Positions 33,690 through 46,900 of a stretch of 64,000 nt of DNA are shown piece after piece. Position numbers and translations under genes: made by a program. The notes under the pieces were generated by a model. The model did no database searches and was not told the DNA's origin. It saw only the letters and a program-made list of their open reading frames with translations. Location: the NCBI GenBank assembly GCA_036172665.1, contig CM069877.1, positions 13,846,501 through 13,910,500 on the forward strand, in the 5' to 3' direction. How positions within the stretch are numbered: position 1 is the first letter of the stretch; every line of letters starts with the position of its first letter. Source of the stretch: Prosopocoilus inquinatus (taxonomy: Eukaryota; Arthropoda; Insecta; Coleoptera; Lucanidae).

Positions 33690-34455
33690 CTCATGTTTTC
33701 TTACGCAAGAAACCTTCTTAAAGATTAATTTGAACATTTTGAATGTCGCATAATACTTAATATTCTTAGGGAATAGGAAACAATTTGTTTGCTGTGTAAC
33801 CATATCAACTAACATAAAGGTCTCAATATTTCGTGTATTTTTAAAAATCGTAAAAAAATTTTAATAGTGAAAAAACTATTAACGTCAGAACCCTATATCA
33901 TTGAAAAGAGAATTAAATAGCGCATCTAATAATGATAAAAGTTATATGGCATTCCGTTTAAAAGAAATAATTATCGTAGTTTGAATATCCTCAAGTTTAT
34001 CATTTTTTTTTAAAGAACTTATGTTGCTAGAATTTTTTCTTTCCAGTGTAACTGAACAAGCGTTTCAGGACAAAATTCTTGCAAAAAACCACAAAAGTCC
34101 CTAACGTCATTTGTTCGGAAGATATTTGCATTTGTTTGAGGTACTGCAAGAGCGATAATTTTTTTAAAAAGTTGAATAACACGAAAGCGGTTTAGATTAG
34201 ATCCTATGTATAATATACAAGGTCACATTAAAATTCAATCCAGAATCCGAAAATGTTAAATTATATAGAGTGTTCCATTTAAATTAACGAAGTGACCTAA
34301 CGCCCAAACAAACGGAACACTCTGTACACGTCAAACTAATTTTAAAATATGTATGCTCCACATGATCCTGTGAAACTTTCATTTGAAACATGTTTCGTAA
34401 AATTAATAACTAGAGAGGTATGAAGCAATCCGCCTTAAGTGGGACACCTGTATGT
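33690..34455. repeat. Single arm of the giant foldback family
   Basis: Collinear with 55828-56614: shared words include AAAGATTAATTTGAACATTT, GTCTCAATATTTCGTGTATT and the end CCGCCTTAAGTGGGACA. Only one arm is present here. Confidence 0.7.
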
Positions 34456-34868
34456 ATTACTTGGGATGAGGTTTTGAAGCCAATCATAAGATCCCGTAAG
34501 AAATAACATAAGGGGTCTCAGAAAGCACAAAAACAGTTAGGTTTGAGTTAGTTGACAGGTGACTGATGTTAGGGTGGCTCCTGAAGAGTCCGTCCTAGGT
34601 CCTCGACTCTTTAAATTTTGTTCACGCAAGACAATTGAAGATGCGAAATTTATTTTTGCATGTGATCTTGCATCTTACATCCCTCAAACCCTCATTGTTA
34701 CTAAATACCTACTAAATACAAATAGAACACGACATCTAAAAGCCTAGGTTTTCCTAAAAACGCAAAAGTAGAAAAATTCCCGAAAAATGTCTCACCCTTA
34801 TCATTCACGGCGTTTTTCTTGTTATGTGAGTAAGATCTCTGACCATACCAATTGCTCGATAACACCAC

Positions 34869-34922
34869 TATCTTATCGATGTTCTGAGTGACATGTCAAG
34901 AGCTAGGTAAGTAAGTATAAAT
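34869..34922 (+). promoter_or_regulatory. LPMO gene 1 promoter: double GATA motif and TATA box
   Basis: TATCTTATC (34869-34877, a GATAAGATA double GATA-factor site on the other strand) precedes the TATA box TATAAAT (34916-34922). An initiator-like TCAGA lies at about 34949. The start codon is at 34967, so the 5' UTR is very short. The same 9-mer occurs in front of genes 2 and 3. Confidence 0.65.
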
Positions 34923-34966
34923 TTTGCGAAAAGACAGAGCGTCCCTAGTCAGAAGCGCTCGGCAAA

Positions 34967-37900
34967 ATGCTGCTCGAAATAATTCTGTGCGTCGTCCCGT
35001 TCTTTCTCGAAGTCCAAGGGCACGGCATGATGTTGGACCCTCCGAGCAGGAGCTCCGCCTGGAGGTTCTACCCCAACTTCCCCACCAATTACGACGACAA
35101 CGAACTCTTCTGCGGAGGTTTCGAGGTACAAGCGCCTTCAGTTTCTCTCATTCAACCCAATCCAACTCAAGCCATTTTAACTTTTTCAATATTGTTATCG
35201 CTTTTGATTCACATAGTCAGTTAAATAAATCGTTTGATTTTTTAAGTAAGGTAATATGTGGTGGGAGGGGAGGGGGGCGGTGGCAAATCAATAGAACGCA
35301 TATTTTGTTTGCAGTCAGTATTTATATTTTAATTAATTATTTCCTGGAAAATTGACTGCAATTTATTGGCGGCTTGAGATAACTCTCAAAAGTGCTTGCG
35401 AAATGATCGGATCGTTCTCAAACAAAACTTTCTGGCTTTGTTTTTGCAGATTGCTATCAAACACTTAGTATTCTGAGATTGATTAATTGGACGTTCATCT
35501 TGACAATGAGTTGAGTACTTTTTCCTTTTTCGAATTCAACAATTTTTTTTAAAGATCCTATTTCCCTTTTGACGGCCGCCAGAACACTTTTTCCCAAAGT
35601 GCGAACGCGTGTTTCATCCGCGACGCGATCATCATCGGTGTCGCTTGTGCTTCTGTTCTTAGCATTTTTCGGCTTTTTGCTTTGCTAAAAATTATTCCGT
35701 TCAATCTTTTCCACTCGGGCAAATAATAAATACAGGGTGTCCACCGTGGTCTTCTCTACCCTCTAAAGTATACAAGATAGAAAAGAAATTCAAACGAGCT
35801 GAGGTGTAACTCAGTCAGCTCAATTTTCTAAAATTATTTTTGCCTATACAGGGTGTTCAGTAAAAGAGAGCCACACCAAAGTTATATTTTTTTAAATAGA
35901 ACACTCAGTATATTTTTACATATTTCGAAAGTACGCATAACGAGTAGGTAATAACCAAATATTTCGGAAGTTTTATTTAAGAGTTTTTAAGATATTAATG
36001 ACAGTGTATAAAAAATTGCTCTGCTTTGAGCTCTTACAGTTTGATTATTTATTTACATTTCATCGCAAATTTTTGTAGGTAGTCAATACAATATCTCATC
36101 TACAGAAATTTCACAACAGATTCAATCTATTAGTCATTATGTGTACAGAGTGTTGAGTTTTGAGAAAGTTAATTTTTCTTAATATTTTCAAATGGAATAC
36201 CCTGTATGTCTAAACTCTTGTGAAACCCTGACTTAATGAGCTTTCATAAAATGCCAAATGTTTTCGTCTAAACTGAACAAATCGCGAAACAGCAATTACT
36301 CATTTTCTTTAATTTCAATATTGACGTTTTCTAGCCTTTTCAACCGATCCTTCTGTTTAATTTTGTTGAAAAACTAACAAATATTAGTTAATTTAATTAA
36401 TAAATTAGAAAATAACAAAATAATGTACAAATTAAGAATAATAAGTATTAAATTAGAAAATAACAGAAAACAATGAACAAATTAAGAATGACAAGGAATC
36501 ATTGGATCTAGAAATTTTTATATTAAATATTCAATTGTTTTTCAGCTTCTTGTAAATACTTCTTACTTCTTGTAATCTTGACGCCAAAAGACAGTTTTGG
36601 TTGCTTTCTCCTACTAGGTGTGTCACGTCACGTAACTTTTCAATATTAAAATTCATTTTGTTAACACAAAAAGAAGTACAAATTTGTAAAAGTAGTGTGA
36701 CATTAATCTAAACTATTGTTCTGTTAATTAAAAATTACTGGCAACTGTTTTCCTATTTTCCAGCAAACGGCAATTAATTTTAAATTTAATTTTTTAAAAT
36801 TATTTTAATAAAGTTATTTAAATATTTTCAAAGTAAAGTAAAATAGGAATTAGTTTAATAGGAACATATTCAATTACTTTGAATACAAAATAAAACATAT
36901 TCATTGATTTATCATGTAACTGAAACAGAAAAACCAGACGGAAAGGCTAAACAACGTTAATATTGAAAGAGAAAGAAATATTTCATTGCTGTCTCGCGAT
37001 TTCTTCAGTTTAGACAAAAACATTTGGCGTTTTATGAAAGCTTATTAAGGCAGTGTTTCACAAGAGTTTAGACATACAGCGTATTCTATTTGAAAATTTT
37101 GAGAAAAATTAACTTTTTCAAAACTCAACACCCTGTACACATAATAACTAATAGATTGAATATGTTTTGAAAATTTCTGTAGATGAGATATTGTATTGTC
37201 TACCTACAAAAATTCACGATGAAATGTAAATAAATGATCATACTATAAGAGCCCAAAGTAGAGCAATTTTTTATACACTATCATAAATATCTTAAACATT
37301 CTTATATAAAACTTCCGAAATTTTTGGTTATTACCTACTTGTTATGCGTACTTTCGAAATATGTAAAAATATACTGGTTGTTCCATTAAAAAAAAATATA
37401 ACTTTGGTATGGCTCTCATTTCCTGAACACCCTATATAGCTAAAAATAATTTTAGAAAATAGAGCTGACTGAGTTACACCTCAGCTCGTTTGAATTTCTT
37501 TTCTATCTTGTATACTTTAGACGGTAGAGAAGACCGCGGCACTCGGTGGACACCCTATATACAGGTTATCCTACAGAAAGCGCCCCAAGCCATAACTCTT
37601 TTATTTATAAATTAATTTTAAAACACAAAAAGGCAAATGAAATGAGACTAAAACTATAACACTATGGTCTTTTAAATATTTTTTTGTTTAAGTTACTTTC
37701 TTGGTCAAACGACTGTCAACTTTTATTTTTTAAATGACTCTATATATTTCTTATTATTGTGTCTGCCAGAGCTACTTTTTCTAAATTCAATGATGTGTAA
37801 CACTTTAAATTTTGACCAGCAAATATGGCAGAAAACATTAATGAAATAATTAAAGTTGAAATAAAAACAAAATAAATAAATGAAAGTGAAGAAGAAAAAG

Positions 37901-40900
37901 GTGTGACATGAAGCAAATAGAAACAAAAAAAATTGAACGTAAAAAAAACAAATGATAAAACAGAATGAAACAGTAAAGAACATTCTTCATTTTGGTTTCT
38001 TTTAAGTATTTCAAATAAAAATTAATAAATTAAACAAAATCAAAGTAAGCAAACAAACGGATAAGAAGCAAAAGCAACCGAAAACCTTTAAAAAATGTGA
38101 CAAGAAAGAACAAAGAAATAAAAATAAAACAAATGAAGGAGTATTTAGAAAAATTGAACAAAACGAATAAATAAATATATTCTGGCACCAAATTAGATGC
38201 ATGTGGATTGTGCAATAAATAAACAAGGAAAATAATAATATAAACGGTCGAGAAATAAACAGAATTAAAACACTTAAAACACATATGACAACATAAATTA
38301 TGTGAATAAAAGATGATTTCGAAATAAATGAAGTAAAAAGAAATGAAGAAATGAAAATCGAAGAAAAAAATGAAAACAAATAAAAATGAAATCTATAAAC
38401 AACAAAATTTACGAAAAAAAAAACGCAAACAAAAATTATACAATTAATCAAATAAATAAATAAGTAGGTAAATGTAAAATATGTTTCCTCAAGTGGAAAA
38501 CAACAGATATGATATGAAATAAATGAAACGAAACAAACGAACACAAAAATAAATTTAAAACCGGTCAGAATAAAAGAATAGAATCGACCGAACAAAAATA
38601 CAAAATGAAAGAACAAAATAAGAAAATTCATATTTTATTTTTTTTGCGAAATTTATCTTAATTCTTAAAAAAATAAATATATAAATATCAATAAATAAAT
38701 AGAATTGCATACTTTTAGGTTATGAATCCTTCGGGTATGTTTGGTTGCTTATTAATGTAAAACACGTGACTTTCAACAGCTTTTCGTGAAGATTCTTTAT
38801 ATTTTGCATTACTAAACATCAAAAAGGCTGAAAGGAACTCACTTTAAAGAACAAAAAAATAGGAGTGCATTAATTTGAAAGTATGAAAACTAAAAAAAAA
38901 ACTTAATAATTTGTCGTGATAAAAAAAATCGTTTTCATCTATTGTTCTAGAAAAATGCGTAACAAAAGTGTGTTGGAAGATCGATCTTTGCACTTTCTCC
39001 TCTACAGGTGAGCGAACTTTGCTCGGCCAAAATAAAAATTACACGTGTTTACGACAATCTCGCACATTTATCGAGCAATTGAGAAAAACATTGTTAACAT
39101 TGCGCTCTCTTCATTTAATTAATTAATTGATCTAGGCGGCTTACCGACATTTACTTTACGACGCGATATTATCATCAGTGATCTTGAAACACGTAAACAT
39201 AATAATATTTGAAAGAATACATGCGGAACTCTTTTAAAAGTTTCTTTCTCAATATGAAAAAGTCTTGTAAAATATACGTACGCAAGTGATTGATTTAAAT
39301 TGAAACCATTGACCAGCGATGCTCTCGGATGCTTCGAAAGAGCTACCCTCGCTCTCGATTGTTCCGGCGAAACGAAAATTCATTCACAGAGAAGCGCGCG
39401 GAAAATAGTCACTTAAGAAATGCAACTGTCGCAGTTGTAACGTTTTGCACACACTTCCCCGCTAGTGAGCATAAAACGAGCAGAAGGCGGTATACGTGGG
39501 TTGCTGGAAAAGTTTCTGGAAACAGTATGAAAAAACGCATATGAAATTTGGTAAACGCTATCATTGTTTTTCGAAGTATTCGCCTTTGACGTCAATATAC
39601 TTTTGCATACGCTCGAACCAATTTCTAAAGCACGTTCTCCACTCTAAAGACGGTACCTCAGAAACCAGTGTCCGGAATGTTTCAACCGCTGCTTCAGCCG
39701 ACGAAAATCGCTCACCACGTATTTTATTTTTGATATTTGGGAACAAAAAGAAATCATTAGGTGATAAATCAGGCGAATATGGACAATGAGTCATTAATTC
39801 AAATTTTTGTTGGACAAAAAATCAACTGTTTGACGGGCTGAGTGAGAGCTGGCGTTGTCATGATGGAGAATAATTCGCCGATTTCGATTGTTTCTTCTTA
39901 TTTAATTGATGACTTCCGACAAACAAATTGTAGTATACCAATCAACATTCACGGTTTTTGGAACCTCTAAAGCCACGGTTGCTACATGTCCAGTTAAACC
40001 AAAGAAACAAGCAATCATTTGCTTAGCAGCACTGCATGAACGGACAACTTTTCTTGGTTTTGGTTCATTTTGAAATATCCAAACGGTAGATTGTTGTTTA
40101 CTTTCTGGCTCGTACGAATAGATCCACGTTTCGTCACCAGTAACGATGTTATAAACTAAATTTGAACGACCTCTATTGAATTTCTTGAGCATTTCTTCGC
40201 ACCATTTGACACGACCCTGCTTTTGCGCTTCTGTTAAATTGTGTGGGATTCAACGACCGCAAAGCTTTCGTACGTTCAAATGATCATGCAAAATTTGGTG
40301 TATTGCTTTCATGTCAATGCGTAAGGATGCTTGAATCTCACGGTATGTCACATGTCGATTTCGCTCAAGCTTTTCACGCACAGCATCTACTTTAGTGGCA
40401 ACAACAGTTGTTGATGGACGACCTTCACGAAATTCGTCACAGAAAGGTACGTTTACGCTGGAATTCGGCAAACCAATTAAACACTGCTCTTTGATGGTGT
40501 TTCATCTCCAAAAGCCAAATGAAGCCGATCGAGGCATTGTTTCGGCGTTAGACCACATTTGAAATCGTAAAAAATCATGGCACGAAAATTTTCACGCGAG
40601 ATTTCCATGTTTACACAAAATTACTTTTTCTCAAATGCTGTACAAACAAAACTAGTTCACTTTTGTAGGAACTGTCAATAGAATTATAGGCGAAAAACGT
40701 CAAATTTTTCAAATATGACCGTTGATAAACGCTAACAATTCTAGACCTACTAGATTCCAGAAAATTTTCCAGCAGCCCACGTATAGGCATGTAAAGGAAG
40801 ACGGAATTGAATTGAACTGAACTTTTTGATCTCAAAAAATTTTTTTATGGATTTTGAGAATGTAATGCATAATGTTTGTTTGATGCTAATTTTATTAATT

Positions 40901-43900
40901 TCAGGTTATGCTCGCGAACGGAGGTTGTGGATTGTGTGGGGATAACTTGGCGAGCCCTCGCCCCCGCCCTAACGAAAACACAGGATTTTTTGGCACCGGA
41001 ACCGTTCTGCGTCATTATCAATCCGGACAAGTGATCGACGTTTCGATTACCATCACTGCAAATCACTTGGGGACTTTCCAGTACAGGTAAAACTTTTAGT
41101 GTAGTTTCATTTTTTTCTTAATTCAACTTTTCAATTTTTAATATAACTTTGTTTTAGTTGGTTACGTTTTTTTCTTTTTCAAAATTTTGTTGCCCATTTT
41201 ACGTTTCATCGTCGGCTAGTGCGAAGTACATTTTTAACGTTAAAAAAATTGCAGAATATTGAAAAGAAATTTAATTTTAACTGTGACATTATTATGAGAA
41301 ACAGAATATTAAAGAAAACTCTACCGACAATTTATTTTAATTTTAAGCGGTAGCCGTAATTTTGACTAAAGTGTGACGTTCGAATTCTCTTCGCGTTACG
41401 CTTTTATTTTATTTGATATGTGACACGACCCGTTTCTAATTCTTTCTGTCCTCGTTAATTTTGATGATCGGAAAGCGGCCATGTTGATTGCAAGATGGTG
41501 GCGGGCATGACCGTGGAGTTTTCCTCGTCGAGACGTGTCATTTGATACGTCACGCGCAGTGTCGTCTTAAGACATGTGGCGGCCCCTGGTACTGTTGATT
41601 TTGGGGGCCCCCTTATGAAAGCAAATAGTGCTTGTTAACTCAATGCACCCACAGAAAGGTTCTTATATTATTATATTATGTATGCAAATCCTTTCTGAAT
41701 ATTTATAATACCTACACACTATACATACAGTGCTAGTCTAAAGTTCCTTCCCCCCCCCCCCTATTAACATTTGAAGTAAATAAGATAGAAATTTCACACA
41801 AAAACCTAATCAAACTAGATAAAAAATACTAATTCCTGAGATAAAATTACTTTAGAATAACCGCTAGGTAGCGCTGCGCGCACTATAAACTTTAAAATTT
41901 TAAATAGCATGGTGGCTTAAGTGACCCATAATTTTAAAGGAGCTTTAATGCTACATTCAATGACGCTGTTAGATTTAACAGTATTAATTTGTTTTTGAGT
42001 TATTGACAAAGAATTTGTCCTATTAAACATCGGATATTTTTTTTTATAAAATCACTATTTCTAGTAGTAGTAAATATTAAAACAAATAAAAATCAATCAC
42101 CTCGAACCGAAAACACTAAATTGATAAAAGGTGGCGCTGCGCGCACTATGAACTTCAAAATTTTAAATAGCATAGTTATTTAAGTGACACATCATTTTAA
42201 GGGAATTTTAATTCTTCGTTCAATGGCATTGTCAGTTTTTAACAGCCTTCATTTATTTTTGAGTTAATAGGGAGCTTTAGCAACTTTACGGTAAAATTTA
42301 CGGTAAACGTCAAAATCAACTGATTTAATTTGGTTTACAAAATAACGTGGAATAGGAATTTAGACCTTTAGCCGTAGCGCATATCGTTTTATTTTACTTA
42401 ACCTCACTTACTATTTTTCTGTGACTGAAACGTTTTTGACTTAGGTCTTAGGTTGTTATCACGTTGTTGACAAACACAGAGCGCTACCAACCAGGGTTGG
42501 AAAAAAAACTGTTTTGTTTTAAAAAAGAACAAAAAATTCTGTTTTTTTTGTTTTAAACAGTTTTTCTTGTTTAAAACATGTTTAAAATTGACTCTAAATT
42601 AAACATGTTTTAAACAAAAAAACAGCTGTTTAAAACAACTTTTAAATGTTTAAATTGCCCTTACAGTTTACATAAAAAGATATATATTATTATTATTATT
42701 TGATATTTGTGTAAAAAGAAGAATTTATTAAAATTCGATCTCTAATTAAAAGAAAGATGAAAAGTTTGTAATGTTAGATTATGTATCGTTTTAAAAATAA
42801 TTTATGTACTTTGATAATAATTTAAATAATTTAAGGCAGAACCTGATTTATTTAAGATCTACGGTCGCGGTGTTTTAAATGATTTTCAAAGAAAGTATGA
42901 AGTATCTGGTATCAACATACTGAGAAAAACATTCCCAATAAAAACTAAAATCAAATACAATCCAAAGAAATATTTTTTTTCAAATTACTTGATCGCATTA
43001 GAACAAAATACATGACTCGTGGCTTTCAATACTGGAAAACAAAAATTTCAAATATGTAAAAACATGTAGGATGTTCCATTTAAAATAACAAAGTTAATAT
43101 TACTTCCGGCGAAACCAAAAGTCCAGTAGGTATATGTCTGAAATTTCAAATTAAATTTTTGTTTAATTCATCGTTTTCAAATTTTAAACAAACCTTAAAA
43201 TTCTAGAAGGGCGAATATACGGCCTTGGGACACATAGTAGAAATTCAATGAAGACAAATGAAACGATAACGTTATAAATAGTTTAAACAGCGACATCCTA
43301 CGATCACTTTTTGACACATTATGAACAGAGAAGCGGAGGACCCAGTATGTTTCAAAACTTAATGTAATAATAAAAGGTTAAATATTGAAAAGGTATTTTA
43401 AAATTTTACAATATGTATAAGTATTATTCTAGCCATCAGTAATAATTAATGAATTGATTATAATCAATCTAATGCAATTTAAAATTAATTTTTAATCAGA
43501 GCTACAGTGTAGTTAGTCATCACGTCATCAGCTCAGTCACGCATTGTCTACAATTATTAAAACAATTGATATGAGAGCAAAGTAAAGTTTAAAGTTAATC
43601 TGTCAGTGAAATACAGACCCTAAACAATTAAGTTCTGGTTACAAATTATTACGTTGCAAAAATAAAACACATATATCAAAAGTGGTCTCTTTTAGCTTAA
43701 AACTAAAAAAATGAATTTAAAACATTAACAAAGAAACATGTTTCAAACTTAACAATAAGGCACTTATATCAAAAGAGTTCTTTATTAGCTTAAAATTACA
43801 AAAAATGAATTTAAAACATTATCAAAAAAAACATGTTTAAAACATTTCGTTTAAAACAGATGGTGTGTTTTATAATTCGGTGTTTTAAACATGTTTTAAA

Positions 43901-46900
43901 CACTATGTTTTAAACAGTTTGTTTTAAACTTTCCAACCCTGCTACCAACTGCGTTTCATCGTGGCATCCAATATAAAATGTATAAATATTCCTAAATGTA
44001 TCAAACGCTAAAGACATTTGAATAGCGTATCCCGGTTTCTAAATAGCGTTGCGCGCATGCGCACAAGCTGATCATCTGTCATTTAGCGTTACCGTATTTC
44101 TTTCCGAATGTTTCTAAAACTCTCTAATGACAAAAACTTATTATCTTAAATATCGGATAATTTTTATAAAGTCTAGCAGGCTTATAAATACTGAAACAAA
44201 TGTAAATCTATCACTTCAAACCGAAGAAGATACTAAATTGTCAAAATTAATTGAAATAAAAATCTACAAAAAAATACGTTGATGATGATGATGACATTAA
44301 AATCTCACGAACTTAAAAAGAAGTGTTAGAAAATGAAAACTGATAACGTTATTGAATTAAAAAATAAATGAATATTGTTAAAACTGACAGCGTCATTGAA
44401 TATCGCATTAAAGCTCTTTTAAAATTATGGGTCACTTAAGCCACCATGCTATTTAAAATTTTAAAGTTTATAGTGCGCGCAGCGCCACCTAGCGGATATT
44501 TCATAGTAATTTTATCTCAGGAACTAGGATTTTTTTTACTTTGATTTGGTTTTTGTCTGAACTTTGTATCTTATTTGGTTACAAAATTAACAGGGGGGGG
44601 GGGGGAACTTTAGACTAGCACTGTATACATACGTCCCGATTTTGGCGGGATATTCCTATTTTCTAACAATTTGTCCCACGTCCCGCAGAATTTTAAAAAT
44701 CTTCTGCTTTTTATTTTATTTTACTGCTTTGTGTTGTAGATTGAATGATATAATATAAAAAGAAAGTTAGGGTTAACAATTTATCAAATTTTGTATATTT
44801 TATTATTACAGTAATGATGCCAAGATGTTACGGTCTTATAGTGTGATCTTGAAGTGCTTTCGAATTTGAAATTTATTATTTCAATATGTTCTGCAATGTT
44901 TTAATGTTCAACAACTAATACTTTGCTCTAATTTCTGTACAAAAAAATGTCGTCCCGTTCTCTCTCCGAAAAGTAACTTGTTTCTTGGCATTTTATTAAT
45001 GAGTACTCTTAAAAGCAAAGTTATTTTATTGGATGGATTGGGTTGTTGTACTTTGCCAAAATTAAATTATACACTAGGGTCAAATGGTGTAAAAATGTGA
45101 CACTTTTTAGAACTTTCAATGTTTTAATGTGTTAGAGTCCTTCAACGGAATTGATGAATTTTTATTAGAGGTAATTGATGATGAAAAAACTATTGACAAC
45201 TTAAAAACATACAAAACATACCTTTAAAAAGGTGAAAATAAATAAAAACTGTGTCTCATATTTAACCCCGAAAAAGTCTAAAAATGAGACATGCCAGGTT
45301 AAATATCACAAAATCCATGTATTAAGGGCCGGTTGCTCAGTCACTGTTTAACGTTAATCTTCAGTTAGCTTCCATCTGCTCCTATGTAAAAAACAAAATT
45401 GAAGATTAAAGTTAAACTGTGACTGAGAAACCCGGCCTAACAGTCATGGGCGACCTCTAGTAAAATTTATAAAAAAAATTATTTAATAGAAAAATACCTG
45501 CAACAAATTAACACATAGATAAGTAAAATGATGCCGTCTTGGATAGAAACATTTATTAACTGCAAGGTAATAAATAAATAATAAAGTATTTATAATAAGA
45601 AAACTAACGGCAGTATCTGATTATATTATTTTACCAATTTTATTTGATGTCTCATTTGTCACCTGAATCTTGCGTGTCTCATTTTTACACCACTTGACCC
45701 TACATCCTCGGATTGAGTTTACAAGAAGGAGAAACGTTTATTTTCAATTTTACAAAAAAAAAACTCAAAAGAAAAAATTTTGCTTGATTTATAATGAATC
45801 TCTTATTAAAACTTTAATCTTAACATAAATCGAAACAAAAAAAAAACAAATTAACATTACTTTTGGGTCTTTGACTTTCGTAAAACTAGACCATTTTTGT
45901 CAATCCAATTATTTCAAAATCTGCGATTTAGTCAGAACAATACGAGAATAATGGGTTAAGCAACCGTCATGGTGAAAACTTTTAATTACAGATTTGTTCA
46001 TCACAAATCAAACAAAAGAATCCTTCGAGGTTCAAAATATTTTTTATCTCCTTGTAAACTTAATCCGTGTTTCCGGATTGACAAAAACGATCCAGTTCCA
46101 TGATCGTCAAAGACCCCTGACTTAACAATTTCAGATTTTTGTTTGTGGGAGCGCTTAAAATAAATTGTTTTGAAGGATCACTTATGTAATAATGTGTTAA
46201 AGATGCTGTTGCACCTTTAACAATTTAAGAAATTCGTAACAGTTATAAGAAGTTGCGAAGTCAACCTGAATTAAATATGTACCGGTGGATTAATCGAATA
46301 GTTGTTGATTTTGTAAAAAAATCCCTTTGATATTTGTTTTTTTTTTGTAAAATTAAAAATATTTTCTTTCCCCTCCTGTAAATTTAATTCAAGGACATAC
46401 TATATACAGATAGATACGTAATTATATGATGAGCTGGAAAAGAGTACTATTATTGAATACAGAGTAAAAAATAAAAATAGCGAAATATCATACCCACAAA
46501 ATTTTAATTAAAGTTGGTTCTTGTCCGATGAAAATTGTAAGTATAAAGTTTTTTTAATCTCGAACCGGACAGAAATAGCTATAAATCTATAGCGAAACGA
46601 GGAGTGTTTTCCCATCATATTTCTGTCCGGTTCGAGATTAAAAAAAACACTTTAGAATTTTAAAGGACAAATACAGTGAACATTAAGGTTAGTACTGAAA
46701 AGTACCGTCCAAAAAACTGAATAAAATCTGCATTAATACAAGCGAGATTGTTTTTTTTTTAATCATCGGCTACTTTCTTGAGGTCAATTTCTTTGAGAAA
46801 CCACTTATCATTCATCAATAGCAAAACTACCTACATATTTGATCTTTCTGGAACATAGTATTTCTTACTCGTTTAAAAATCGGTTTATCTTTGAAAAGGA

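Larger units (their letters stand above)
35126..40904. other. Intron 1 of LPMO gene 1, 5.8 kb
   Basis: It holds a giant foldback element (35733-37556), a plus-strand A-rich stretch (37850-38640) and a mariner (39493-40783). No host exon was seen inside. Confidence 0.8.

Noticed and set aside
38011..38631. 206-codon minus-strand open frame
   Set aside because: Almost only F, I, L, S, C and Y, arising from an A-rich plus strand with few stops. No domain, and no start or splice context.
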